64,000 bases of DNA, taken from Rhizobiaceae bacterium (GTDB taxonomy: Bacteria; Pseudomonadota; Alphaproteobacteria; Rhizobiales; Rhizobiaceae). Numbering within the stretch: position 1 is the first letter of the stretch; every line of letters begins with the position of its first letter. The DNA lies in NCBI GenBank assembly GCA_905339215.1, contig CAJPFN010000017.1, forward strand, positions 55,997 to 119,996, written 5' to 3'. The translations under genes were made by a program, and so were the position numbers. Positions 36,032 to 44,465 of the stretch are shown piece after piece. A model generated the notes under the pieces. It was not told where the DNA came from. It made no database searches and was given only the letters and a program-made list of their open reading frames with translations.

Positions 36032-36036
36032 CACGG

Positions 36037-36060
36037 CCGGCCGGGAGGTTCCCCGGCCGG
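36037..36060. terminator. Hairpin between convergent MFS and korB genes
   Basis: CCGGCCGGG (36037-36045) and CCCGGCCGG (36052-36060) form a perfect 9-bp GC stem with a 6-base loop, 6 bases past the MFS stop and 10 before the korB stop. No U tract follows on either strand, so efficiency is uncertain. Confidence 0.55.
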
Positions 36061-36070
36061 AAGGCGTGCG

Positions 36071-37126
36071 TCAGCGTAGGCCGGCGTTGATCTTGGCGAG
36101 AACGGCCGAACCGGGGCAAAGCTCCGCGTCCGACAGCGAGGCGAGCGGCGCCTTGACCGTGTTAAGGCCGCGGTGAAGATCGCCCGGCGTGGGATCCAGG
36201 TAGAGCAGCCCGGTTACGACCTCGCCGGCGGCCTCCCGCTCCTGGATGTGGGCCAGCGCGCCGGCCTTGTCGGACGGGTCGTAGCCTTCGTCTAGCTTGC
36301 GCAGGCGAAGCACGCTGCCGTCGTGCTGCTCGACCTCGGTCAGCGTGCCTGGCGCATAGTCGGCGGTCAGCGGCGGCTGCCCGGTGAAGAAATCCAGCCG
36401 GTTCACCGCCTCGTTGTGCTCGCGCACGTAGTCGTAGCTCTTGGTCGAGCCGGCATGGTTGTTGAAGGCCACGCACGGCGAGATCACGTCGAGGATCGAT
36501 GCACCTTCGTGCGCGATCGCCGCCTTGATCAGCGGGACGAGTTGCGCCTTGTCCCCGGAGAACGAGCGGGCGACGAAGGTGGCGCCCATCAGGATAGCGA
36601 GGGAGGCGAGCTCGATCGGCGCATCGGCGTTGATCACGCCCTTCTTCGACCGCGAGCCACGGTCGGCAGTCGCAGAGAACTGGCCCTTGGTCAGGCCGTA
36701 GACGCCGTTGTTCATGACCACGTAGACCATGTTAACGCCGCGCCGCATGACATGGGCGAACTGGCCGAGGCCGATCGAGGCACTGTCGCCATCGCCGGAA
36801 ACGCCGAGATAGATCAGTTCGCGGTTGGCCAGGTTGGCGCCGGTCAGCACCGAGGGCATGCGCCCGTGCACGGTGTTGAAGCCGTGGCTGTTGCCGAGGA
36901 AGTAGGTCGGCGACTTCGACGAACAGCCAATGCCCGACAGCTTGGCGACGCGGTGCGGTTCGATGTTGAGTTCGAAGCAGGCGTGGATGATCGCCGCCGA
37001 GATCGAATCGTGGCCACACCCTGCGCACAGCGTCGAAATCGCGCCCTCGTAGTCGCGCCGGGTGAAACCGGCCTCGTTTCGCGGTAGCGCCGGGTGGTGC
37101 AGCTTCGGCTTGGCAATGTAGGTCAT
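36071..37126 (-). CDS. korB: 2-oxoacid:ferredoxin oxidoreductase, beta subunit
   Basis: The 351-residue beta subunit carries thiamine diphosphate. CAGCGHDSISAAII near residue 34 and GIGCSSKSPTYF supply Fe-S-type Cys residues, and the ThDP-Mg motif GDGDSASIGLGQ...NNGVYGLTKGQ is complete. With the alpha subunit it would oxidatively decarboxylate a 2-oxoacid (2-oxoglutarate is most likely for this Kor type) to the acyl-CoA and pass electrons to ferredoxin, reversibly. The first codon overlaps the korA stop (37123-37126). It is the last gene of the three-gene operon. Confidence 0.92.
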   Translation of the reverse strand: MTYIAKPKLHHPALPRNEAGFTRRDYEGAISTLCAGCGHDSISAAIIHACFELNIEPHRVAKLSGIGCSSKSPTYFLGNSHGFNTVHGRMPSVLTGANLANRELIYLGVSGDGDSASIGLGQFAHVMRRGVNMVYVVMNNGVYGLTKGQFSATADRGSRSKKGVINADAPIELASLAILMGATFVARSFSGDKAQLVPLIKAAIAHEGASILDVISPCVAFNNHAGSTKSYDYVREHNEAVNRLDFFTGQPPLTADYAPGTLTEVEQHDGSVLRLRKLDEGYDPSDKAGALAHIQEREAAGEVVTGLLYLDPTPGDLHRGLNTVKAPLASLSDAELCPGSAVLAKINAGLR

Positions 37127-38979
37127 GTGTGGATCAGCCTGCGCTCTATCGAGAGCGTCTGCTCGAGATGGGACGATATGGCCTTGACGATGAAGCGCGC
37201 CGTGATCGGTGTGCCGTCATAATGCAGAATCGGCACGAGGCGGGCCGGATCGACGCCGATCTCGTTGACGAGCATCGAGCCAAGCTGCCCGTCCCGGTTC
37301 TGCTCGACGACGAAGACGCTGTCGTGGGCATCGATGAAATCCTTTACGGAACCGGCAAACGGGAAGGCCCTCACCCGCAACGCGTCAAACGGGACGCCGG
37401 ATGCCGCCAGCCTGTCCAGCGCCTCGGCCATGGACGGCGACGTCGAGCCGAAATAGATGACGCCGTGCCGGGTCGCCGCGGCCGCGTCGCGCCGCTCCGG
37501 GCCGGGGACGAGCGTCTTCGCCGTCTCGAACTTGCGCAGCAGTCGCTCCATGTTGTCGACGTAGACCGGGCCTTCCTCCGAATAGCCGGCATAGCGGTTC
37601 TTGCTGGTGCCACGGGTGAAGAACGCGCCCTTCGTCGGATGCGCTCCCGGGAAAGTGCGGTAGGGGATGCCGTCGCCGTCGACGTCGAGGTAACGTCCGA
37701 ACGTCTTGCCGGCGTCGAGGTCGGCCGCGGTCATGACCTTGCCGCGGTCGAGGCGGCGGCTGTCGTCCCACTCGAAGGGCCTGCACAGCCGGAAGTTCAT
37801 GCCGATGTCGAGGTCGGACATGACGAAGATCGGCGTCTGCAGCCGGTCGGCCAGATCGAGCGCGGCGGCGGCGAAATCAAAGCACTCCTTCGGATCCTCT
37901 GGGAAGAGGAGAACATGCTTGGTGTCGCCATTCGACGCGTAGGCGCAGGACAGCAGGTCGGCCTGCTGTGTGCGCGTCGGCATGCCGGTCGAAGGCCCGC
38001 CGCGCTGCACGTCGATGATGACCGCCGGCACCTCGGCGAAGTAGGCGAGACCGATGAACTCGGTCATCAGCGAGATGCCCGGACCAGAGGTGGCGGTGAA
38101 GGCGCGGCCGCCGTTCCAGGCGGCGCCGATCACCATTCCGATGGCGGAGAGCTCGTCTTCCGCCTGTACGATCGCGTAGCGCGCCTCTCCCGTCTCCGGG
38201 TCGTGGCGCAGCTTCCGGCAATAGGACTGGAAAGCCTCGGCAACCGAGGTCGATGGCGTGATCGGATACCAGGCACAGACGGTGGCGCCGCCGTAGACGC
38301 AGCCGAGCGCGGTGGCGCTGTTGCCCTCGACGAAGATGCGGTCGCCGACCGCGTCGGCGCGGCGCACCCTGAGCTGACAGGTCGCCGGGTCGATGTTGTC
38401 GCGGGCATAGTCGCGGCCGAGGTTGAGCGCGCGAACGTTCGACGCAAGCAGCGCCTCCTTGCCCTTGTACTGCTCGCCGAAGAGCCGCTCGATCTCCTTG
38501 GGATCGATCTCGAACAGCCAGGACAGCACGCCAAGGCAGACGATGTTCTTGAACAGCTGCCGCTGGCGCACGTCGCTGTAGGTTTCGTTGCAGATCGCCG
38601 TCAGCGGCACGCCGATGACCGTGATGTCGGTGCGCAGATCGGACGGTGGTATCGGCCGGGTCGAATCGTAGAGCAGGTAGCCGCCCGTATCGATCTCCCT
38701 GACGTCCTGCGCCCAGGTTTGCGGGTTCATGGCTACCATCATGTCGACGCCGCCGCGCCGGCCGAGCCAACCCTGCTCGGTCACGCGTACCTCATACCAG
38801 GTCGGCAAGCCCTGGATGTTGGAGGGAAAGATGTTCCGCGGGCTTACCGGCACGCCCATCCTGAGGATCGAGCGGGCGAACAGCTCGTTGGCACTGGCCG
38901 AGCCCGACCCGTTGACGTTGGCGAACTTGACGACGAAATCGTTGATGGCGGCGATCGGGCCGCGGGCATGCATCGTCAC
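37123..38979 (-). CDS. korA: 2-oxoacid:ferredoxin oxidoreductase, alpha subunit (gamma-alpha fusion)
   Basis: A protein of 616-618 residues: an N-terminal gamma domain (NDFVVKFANVNGSGSASANE, residues about 8-190) fused to the alpha pyrimidine-binding domain (GNSATALGCVYGGATVCAWY, ITPSTSVAEAFQ and ATSGPGISLMTEFIGLAYFA) and a C-terminal swivel domain. This is the two-subunit KorAB plan. The start is GTG 38979, overlapping the upstream stop as GTGA with GGGGTG before it, or ATG 38973. Oxygen-tolerant KorAB enzymes are known from aerobes such as Mycobacterium and Hydrogenobacter. Confidence 0.9.
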   Translation of the reverse strand: MTMHARGPIAAINDFVVKFANVNGSGSASANELFARSILRMGVPVSPRNIFPSNIQGLPTWYEVRVTEQGWLGRRGGVDMMVAMNPQTWAQDVREIDTGGYLLYDSTRPIPPSDLRTDITVIGVPLTAICNETYSDVRQRQLFKNIVCLGVLSWLFEIDPKEIERLFGEQYKGKEALLASNVRALNLGRDYARDNIDPATCQLRVRRADAVGDRIFVEGNSATALGCVYGGATVCAWYPITPSTSVAEAFQSYCRKLRHDPETGEARYAIVQAEDELSAIGMVIGAAWNGGRAFTATSGPGISLMTEFIGLAYFAEVPAVIIDVQRGGPSTGMPTRTQQADLLSCAYASNGDTKHVLLFPEDPKECFDFAAAALDLADRLQTPIFVMSDLDIGMNFRLCRPFEWDDSRRLDRGKVMTAADLDAGKTFGRYLDVDGDGIPYRTFPGAHPTKGAFFTRGTSKNRYAGYSEEGPVYVDNMERLLRKFETAKTLVPGPERRDAAAATRHGVIYFGSTSPSMAEALDRLAASGVPFDALRVRAFPFAGSVKDFIDAHDSVFVVEQNRDGQLGSMLVNEIGVDPARLVPILHYDGTPITARFIVKAISSHLEQTLSIERRLIHT

Positions 38980-40796
38980 GACCGGCACCCCGCATGCGAC
39001 ATTTCCACCAGGTATTTCTGCATGTCCCAGGCACCCGTCGGACAGCGCTCCGCGCACAGTCCGCAGTGCAGGCACACGTCCTCGTCCTTGACCATGATGC
39101 GGCCGGTCCTCAAGTTGGGCGAGACGTAGAGGTCCTGTTCGGGATTGAGCGCGGGCGCGGTCAGCCTGGCGCGCAGTTCGTCCTCCTCGCCATTCTCGGT
39201 GAAGGTTATACAATCCATCGGACAGACGTCGGCGCAGGCGTCGCACTCGATGCACTGGCCGGCCGAAAAGACCGTCTGCACGTCGCAGTTCAGACAGCGC
39301 CGTGCCTCCTTCAACGCCAGCGTAATGTCGTAGCCGAGCTCGACCTCGGCGCGGATGTCGCCGATCGCCGCCGCCTTGCCGAGGTGCGGCACCTTCGTGC
39401 GCGGGTCGATGGTGATATCATTATCGTAGCTCCACTCGTGGATGCCCATCTTCTGGCTGACCACGGTGATGCCGGGCGGAGGGCGATCCGAAACATCCTC
39501 ACCGTTGCAGAAGCGGTCGATCGAGACGGCGGCCTCGTGGCCGTGGGCGACCGCCCAGATAATGTTCTTCGGGCCGAAGGCCGAGTCGCCGCCGAAGAAT
39601 ACCCGCGGCAGGGTCGAACGCAGCGTCGCCGCATCCACCTTCGGCAGGCCGGAGGGGAGAAACTCAAGACCGATGTCGCGCTCGATCCACGGAAAGGCAT
39701 TTTCCTGGCCGACGGCGACGAGCACGTCGTCGCATTCGATCAGGCGATCCGGCTCGCCGGTCGGCACTAGGTCGCGGCGGCCTTCGGCATCGTAGACGGC
39801 CCTGACCGGCTGGAAGGTCATGCCGGCCAGCCGTCCATCCTCGACGACGAAACTCCTCGGCGCCATGTAGTTGAGAATCTCGACGTCCTCGGCGAGTGCG
39901 TCCTCCTTCTCCCATGGCGAGGCCTTCATCTCCTCGAAGCCGGAGCGGACGACCACAGTGACCTTGTCGCCGCCGAGCCGGCGCGCGGTGCGGCAGCAAT
40001 CCATCGCCGTGTTGCCGCCGCCGAGCACGATCACCCGGCGGCCGATCGCGCTCGTGTGGCCGAAGGAGACGCTTGCCAGCCAGTCGATGCCGAGGTGGAT
40101 GTTCGCGGCACCCTCCGCAGCGCCGGGCAGCTTCAGCGCACGGCCGCGCGGCGCCCCGGTACCGACGAAGATCGCATCGTAGCCGCGGCCGAGCAACTCC
40201 TTCAGCGATTCCACCCTGGCCCGATTGACCACTACGTCGCCGACGCCGGTCGCATAGCCGCATTCCTCGTCGATCACCGATTCGGGCAGGCGGAAGCGCG
40301 GGATCTGCGTGCGGATCATGCCGCCGAGCTTGGCACTGTCGTCGAAGATCTCGACGCGGTAGCCGATCGCGGCGAGGTCGCGCGCCACGGTCAGTGCGGC
40401 AGGGCCGCCACCGACGCACGCGACGCGCCGCCCGTTGGAAAAAGCCGCCTTCGGCAGGCGGCTCGTGATGTCTTCCTTGTTGTCGGCTGCGACCCGCTTA
40501 AGCCGGCAAATCGCCACCGGCTCCTTGCGGCGACCGGTGAGGGTCTCGTCTTCGACGCGCCCCCGGCGGCAGGCCGGCTCGCACGGCCGGTCGCAGGTGC
40601 GCCCGAGGATGCCGGGGAAGACATTCGACTGCCAGTTCACCATGTAGGCATCGGAATGGCGCCCGTGGGCGATCAGGCGGATATATTCCGGAACCGGCGT
40701 CTGCGCGGGACAGGCCCATTGGCAATCGACGACCTTGCGGAAATGGGAAGGGTCCCCCGCGTCCGTAGGTAACAAGCAGCTTCCTCCGCGCCCCAT
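38976..40796 (-). CDS. GltD-like FAD/NAD(P)H oxidoreductase with two [4Fe-4S] sites
   Basis: The 606-residue protein starts with a GltD-type Cys domain (CQWACPAQTPVPEY, then TCDRPCEPACRRG). Two dinucleotide folds follow: FAD site CVGGGPAALTVARDL (near residue 128) and NAD(P)H site VLGGGNTAMDCCRTARRL (near 262). The C-terminus is a bacterial ferredoxin domain with CIECDACADVCPMD and CLHCGLCAERCPTG. The layout matches NADPH-dependent glutamate-synthase small-chain and NfnB-like proteins. Being first in the korA-korB operon, it probably moves electrons between NAD(P)H and the oxidoreductase or its ferredoxin. The start has no Shine-Dalgarno sequence; see the promoter at 40812-40840. Confidence 0.88.
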   Translation of the reverse strand: MGRGGSCLLPTDAGDPSHFRKVVDCQWACPAQTPVPEYIRLIAHGRHSDAYMVNWQSNVFPGILGRTCDRPCEPACRRGRVEDETLTGRRKEPVAICRLKRVAADNKEDITSRLPKAAFSNGRRVACVGGGPAALTVARDLAAIGYRVEIFDDSAKLGGMIRTQIPRFRLPESVIDEECGYATGVGDVVVNRARVESLKELLGRGYDAIFVGTGAPRGRALKLPGAAEGAANIHLGIDWLASVSFGHTSAIGRRVIVLGGGNTAMDCCRTARRLGGDKVTVVVRSGFEEMKASPWEKEDALAEDVEILNYMAPRSFVVEDGRLAGMTFQPVRAVYDAEGRRDLVPTGEPDRLIECDDVLVAVGQENAFPWIERDIGLEFLPSGLPKVDAATLRSTLPRVFFGGDSAFGPKNIIWAVAHGHEAAVSIDRFCNGEDVSDRPPPGITVVSQKMGIHEWSYDNDITIDPRTKVPHLGKAAAIGDIRAEVELGYDITLALKEARRCLNCDVQTVFSAGQCIECDACADVCPMDCITFTENGEEDELRARLTAPALNPEQDLYVSPNLRTGRIMVKDEDVCLHCGLCAERCPTGAWDMQKYLVEMSHAGCRS

Positions 40797-40811
40797 GTCA
40801 CGCGGCGCAAG

Positions 40812-40840
40812 ATTGATGACGGTCCTTGCCGTCCGTCAAG
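40812..40840 (-). promoter_or_regulatory. Candidate sigma-70 promoter of the kor operon
   Basis: On the minus strand CTTGAC (40835-40840), 17 bases, then ATCAAT (40812-40817). The -35 is a perfect alphaproteobacterial hexamer and the -10 is moderate. The predicted start is only about 10 bases from the ATG at 40796, so the mRNA would be nearly leaderless, in line with the missing Shine-Dalgarno sequence. Confidence 0.45.
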
Positions 40841-40950
40841 TGTTTCGATGGCTGGTCTCGCGGAGAGTTGTTGCTGCACTGCAGCAAGCGCGAGGGCGAA
40901 AGGTACACGGATACTGCCCTTTTTCCCGACAGGCCCTCGCACGCGCCGGC

Positions 40951-42321
40951 CTATCGCCCGCGCAGCCCCCAGCCCGCGACGGCGAGGGCCGCGCCCGCTG
41001 AAGCGGCGGCGACAGCAAAGGTCAATTGTAGCCCCGACGCTGTGCCCGGCACGAGGCCGAGAAGCGCGATCCCTCCGGACCCCAGCGCGAACAGCGTAGC
41101 CATCAGCGAAGCGCCGGTCACAAGTCCGAGGTTGCGCGACAGCGCCAGGAGAGCAGAGACGAGACCGCGCCGATCTGCGGCTGCCCCGTTCATGACGGCG
41201 GTGTTGCCGGCGGCCTGGAAGAGCGCGTAGCCCGCCGTGATCGTGGCGAGGCTGGCGATATAGCCGGCGACCCCGATTGCGCCCGGCAGCGCGATCATCA
41301 GCAGCGAGCCGGCGACGACGCCGCCGAGGCCGGCCAGGGCGACCGTGTAGGAACCGAGGCGGTCGACCAAGCGGCCGGCCGGCACGCCGGTCAGTGCCGA
41401 CACGCCGGGCCCGACCGACATCACCAGGCCAACGTCGACCGCGCTCAGCCCGAGCACGTCGGCGAGATAGAACGGGCCAACGACGAGGGTGGCCATGACG
41501 ATCGCCGAGACGATCGCAAGGGCGGCGAGGCCGGTGCCGAGAGTCCGGTCGCGCAGGAGCGGCAGCTTGATCAGCGGCGATTCGACGTGGAGCTCGACGG
41601 CGACGAAGGCGGCAAAGCCAAGCGCCGCAGCGGCGGCGAGGAAGGCGACAACGCCCGGAGCCGCATCGAGCGTGGTCGCCAGCGCATAGGCGCCGAGCGA
41701 CAGCGCCAGCAGCAGCGTGCCGGCGGGATCGAGGCGGAAGCGGCGCGGTGCGGCCGCAGCGTCGGCGGGGAACAGCCGAGTGCCGAAGGCGAACGCCGCC
41801 GTACCGGCGACGGCCATGACGGCGAAGACCGAAGGCCAGCCGAAGGCCGCGACCAGCGCGCCGCCGAGCGAGGGTCCCAGCGCCGTGCCGACGGCGGAGA
41901 CCGTGCCGAGCAAGCCCATGGCGCGGCCGGCCGCGGCCTTCGGCACGACGTCGCCGACGGACGCCACAGTGAGCGCCATCATCACGGCGGCGCCGGCGCC
42001 CTGCACGGCGCGGACGGCGACCAGCAGCCAGAGGTTCCCGGCGAAGGTGCCCGCCGCCGAGGCGAGGGCGAAGACGGCGATGCCGGCGAGCAGCAGGCGG
42101 CGGCGGCCGAACACGTCGCCGAGCCGGCCGGCCGCTACGACGAGCGCGGTGACGGCGATCAGATAGGCGATCACGATCCACTGCACGTCGCGGAACAGTG
42201 CGGCGAAGGTTTCTGCGAGCGTCGGCAGCGCGACATTGGCGATGCTCGTGCCGAGCGACGGCAGGAGCATCGTCACGGACAGGGCGGCAAGGCGCCAGCG
42301 TTGGGAAGAGGCCGGTTGCAT
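40951..42321 (-). CDS. MFS drug-efflux type transporter (DHA2-like)
   Basis: A 456-residue protein with about 14 predicted helices, typical of the DHA2 multidrug group: helix 1 SLGTSIANVALPTLAETF, the A-motif GRLGDVFGRRRLLLAG after helix 2, motif C-like GLLGTVSAVGTALGPSLGG and RNLGLVTGASLMATLF in the second half. It may export drugs or dyes by proton antiport, though the true substrate is not known. It lies 12 bases after a DUF2798 gene and is divergent from a LysR-type regulator gene that probably controls both. Confidence 0.9.
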   Translation of the reverse strand: MQPASSQRWRLAALSVTMLLPSLGTSIANVALPTLAETFAALFRDVQWIVIAYLIAVTALVVAAGRLGDVFGRRRLLLAGIAVFALASAAGTFAGNLWLLVAVRAVQGAGAAVMMALTVASVGDVVPKAAAGRAMGLLGTVSAVGTALGPSLGGALVAAFGWPSVFAVMAVAGTAAFAFGTRLFPADAAAAPRRFRLDPAGTLLLALSLGAYALATTLDAAPGVVAFLAAAAALGFAAFVAVELHVESPLIKLPLLRDRTLGTGLAALAIVSAIVMATLVVGPFYLADVLGLSAVDVGLVMSVGPGVSALTGVPAGRLVDRLGSYTVALAGLGGVVAGSLLMIALPGAIGVAGYIASLATITAGYALFQAAGNTAVMNGAAADRRGLVSALLALSRNLGLVTGASLMATLFALGSGGIALLGLVPGTASGLQLTFAVAAASAGAALAVAGWGLRGR

Positions 42322-42333
42322 TCCTTCCTCCCC

Positions 42334-42573
42334 TCAGCGCGCGCGCGCCGCGGGCGCCCTGACGGCCAGGCCGACGATGCGGCGGGCGACTGGCGCGACG
42401 ACCAGCACGACCGGGAAGGCGACCAGCCAGGACGGCAGCCAGGCGCCGAGCCAGAGATCGAGGAAGCCATCGACGAGGCCGGCGTTGCGCAGCGTAGCGA
42501 TGCCGGAGACGATGAGCGACATCAGCGCCGAGAGGATGAATCCGAAAAGGACGGGAGCGAAACGGGCATGCAT
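42334..42573 (-). CDS. DUF2798 small membrane protein
   Basis: The 79-residue protein has two membrane helices (about residues 7-28 and 44-68) and the DUF2798 pattern: FAPVLFGFILSALMSLIVSG, then LWLGAWLPSWLVAFPVVL. GGAG eight bases before the ATG at 42573 sets the start; the longer frame lacks support. The family has no known role. Members are often found beside MFS or efflux genes, as here, where it is the first gene of a DUF2798-MFS operon facing a LysR-type regulator. Confidence 0.8.
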   Translation of the reverse strand: MHARFAPVLFGFILSALMSLIVSGIATLRNAGLVDGFLDLWLGAWLPSWLVAFPVVLVVAPVARRIVGLAVRAPAARAR

Positions 42574-42688
42574 GAGCGGAACTCCGAGTTGGACTTCCGC
42601 TGACCTAATCCGCCGCCGCATATTGCGGAACGCGCAGCGATCGCATCATATTCGTGCACGTGACGCCACCTATCTCCGGAAGCGGCCC

Positions 42689-43636
42689 ATGCCCGATCTC
42701 AACCTGCTCGTGACGCTGGACGTGCTGCTCGCCGAGGGCAGCGTAGCCGGAGCCGCGCGCCGGCTCAGGCTCAGCCCGTCGGCGATGAGCCGGGCGCTCT
42801 CCCGGCTGCGCGAGGTGACCGGCGATCCGCTGCTGGTGCGCGCCGGGCGCGGCCTCGTGCCGACGCCGCGCGCCGTCGAGCTGCGCGGCCAGGTCGGCGC
42901 TCTGGTCGACGGGGCGAATGCCGTGCTGCGGCCTGCGGCGAAGCTCGACCTCACCCGGCTCGAGCGACGCTTCACGCTGCGCACCAGCGAGGGTTTCGTC
43001 GAGACGTTCGGCCCGCGCCTGCTCGCCGCCATCGCGGAACAGGCGCCCGGCGTCGTGCTGCGCTTCATCACCAAGTCCGACAAGGAGAGCGCGCCGCTGC
43101 GCGAGGGCGAGGTCGACATCGAGACCGGCGTCGTCGACCAGGACACCGCGCCGGAACTGCGCGCCGTGCCGATCTTCGATGACCGCTGGGTCGGCGTCGT
43201 GCGCGCGGGCCACCTGCTCGGCGAGACGCCGGTGACCGGCAGCCTCTACGCCGCCGCGGGCCACGTCGTGGTGGTGCGCCGCGGCCTGCACAGCGCCGAC
43301 GTCGACGACGCCGCCGCTTCGGCCGGCGTCAAGCGGCGCGTCGCCACCATCGTCAACGGATTCGCCAGCGCGCTGGCACTGGCGCGCGAGACGGACCTCG
43401 TCGCCACCGTCCCGGAACGCCACACGGAGGGGCTGCGCCGCGACATGCAGGCTTTCGCACTGCCTTTCGCGATCGCCCCCTTCACCATCTCCATGCTGTG
43501 GCACCCGCGCATGGACGGCGACCTGGCGCATCGCTGGCTGCGGACGACCGTGAAAAGCGTCTGTTCGACCCGTCGGAGCGAGGCTGCGGCGTCGACGCAT
43601 CCGCAGGATCCCGAGACTCCACCGGAGGCCGCCTAG
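42689..43636 (+). CDS. LysR family transcriptional regulator
   Basis: A 315-residue LysR-type regulator. The N-terminal helix-turn-helix reads LAEGSVAGAARRLRLSPSAM with SRALSRLREVTGDPLLVR following, and the C-terminal periplasmic-binding-like domain (about residues 90-295) would bind the inducer. The family usually controls the divergent operon and itself; here that is DUF2798-MFS, 115 bases away. No clear T-N11-A box stood out. The last 25 residues are low-complexity and probably disordered. Confidence 0.9.
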   Translation: MPDLNLLVTLDVLLAEGSVAGAARRLRLSPSAMSRALSRLREVTGDPLLVRAGRGLVPTPRAVELRGQVGALVDGANAVLRPAAKLDLTRLERRFTLRTSEGFVETFGPRLLAAIAEQAPGVVLRFITKSDKESAPLREGEVDIETGVVDQDTAPELRAVPIFDDRWVGVVRAGHLLGETPVTGSLYAAAGHVVVVRRGLHSADVDDAAASAGVKRRVATIVNGFASALALARETDLVATVPERHTEGLRRDMQAFALPFAIAPFTISMLWHPRMDGDLAHRWLRTTVKSVCSTRRSEAAASTHPQDPETPPEAA

Positions 43637-43666
43637 GGGGCCGGCTGCCGGCGATGGGATTTCGGC

Positions 43667-43697
43667 GCGACGCCCGGCGGTGGCCGCGGGGCGTCGC
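43667..43697. terminator. Hairpin between convergent LysR and monooxygenase-like genes
   Basis: GCGACGCCC (43667-43675) and GGGCGTCGC (43689-43697) form a perfect 9-bp stem with a 13-base loop, placed between two converging genes. No U tract follows, so termination is possible but unproven. Confidence 0.4.
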
Positions 43698-43734
43698 CCG
43701 CGATCGCCGGGACGGCATGTCCGGGCAACCGGAA

Positions 43735-44022
43735 TCAGGCTGCGAAGCGTCCCGCCCGTTTCATCGGCGTGAATCGCGGACGACCTTTCGCCCCGCCCCG
43801 TGCCATGGTCGGCGGCACCGACGGATCGGCCAAGAAGGCATTGTAGGCATCCTCGTCGCGCCAATCGATCAGGACCATGACCCGGTCGGGACCGTCGACG
43901 GCCGACAGCACTTCGGCGCCGAGACTGCCGTGCGCCTCCCGCTTCATGCGGCCGTCGGTCGCGAAGATTGACAGGAATTGCCCGAGATCCCCGATCTCGA
44001 CTTCGGCGAGTGTGGTGAACAT
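43735..44022 (-). CDS. Antibiotic biosynthesis monooxygenase-like (dimeric alpha/beta barrel) protein
   Basis: A 95-residue protein predicted to form a ferredoxin-like dimeric barrel: MFTTLAEVEIGDLGQFLSIF, then GSLGAEVLSAVDGPDRVMVLIDWRD and DAYNAFLADPSV, with beta-alpha-beta spacing and the Ile/Trp core seen in ABM and related stress-response domains. The RGGAKGRPRFTPMKRAGRF tail is basic. Enzyme activity cannot be claimed. It lies 12 bases after a YdhR-like gene of the same fold, so the two may act together, possibly as a heterodimer. Confidence 0.65.
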   Translation of the reverse strand: MFTTLAEVEIGDLGQFLSIFATDGRMKREAHGSLGAEVLSAVDGPDRVMVLIDWRDEDAYNAFLADPSVPPTMARGGAKGRPRFTPMKRAGRFAA

Positions 44023-44034
44023 GGCAGGGCCTCC

Positions 44035-44337
44035 TCAAAGCGGCGCGCGCGTCGCACGCGACAGCGGCAGGTTCAGGGTGAAGCGCGACAGGCCGGGATC
44101 AGCGACGCCGAAGGCGGCGAGGCGCGGCGTGTGCTTGGCGATGTAGGCTTCGGCGGCTTCCGGCGTCTCGAACAGGTAGACGCCGCTGGATCGGCGGGCG
44201 ACCGGATTCTCGCCCCACAGCTTCCAGATCAGGCCCGGCTGGGCGGCGATGTCGTCGGCGAGCTCGCGGCAGGCGGGCTCGAGGTCCTTGCCCCAGGGGC
44301 CGTCAAAAGCGAAATCGAATTGCAGTAAAGTCGTCAT
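44035..44337 (-). CDS. ydhR: YdhR-like putative monooxygenase
   Basis: A 100-residue protein of the YdhR family: MTTLLQFDFAFDGPWG at the start, then PGLIWKLWGENPVARRSSGV, VYLFETPEAAEAYIAKH and LSRFTLNLPLSRAT at the end. E. coli YdhR has about the same length and forms a dimeric alpha/beta barrel proposed to oxidise aromatic compounds. GGGAGACGAC before the ATG at 44337 sets the start. It is first in a two-gene operon with the ABM-like gene and is divergent from a LysR-type gene. Confidence 0.85.
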   Translation of the reverse strand: MTTLLQFDFAFDGPWGKDLEPACRELADDIAAQPGLIWKLWGENPVARRSSGVYLFETPEAAEAYIAKHTPRLAAFGVADPGLSRFTLNLPLSRATRAPL

Positions 44338-44465
44338 GTCGTCTCCCATCTTTCTGGTGTAGGTCAGGGGCGGTTCGACCCCGGGTGTCGGCTTACGTCG
44401 CGCACGCCGTGGAGGGAATTCGCTTTCCAATAGGATCGCCTCTTACTCGGAGTGTGGGATCGGGC

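Noticed and set aside
37129..39129. 666-codon plus-strand ORF opposite korA
   Set aside because: It is antisense to a clearly conserved gene, is rich in Arg/Gly/Asp and matches no family.
40673..42181. 502-codon minus-strand ORF overlapping the MFS gene
   Set aside because: It is another frame of the same DNA, dominated by Arg/Ala, while the MFS frame has a complete family match.
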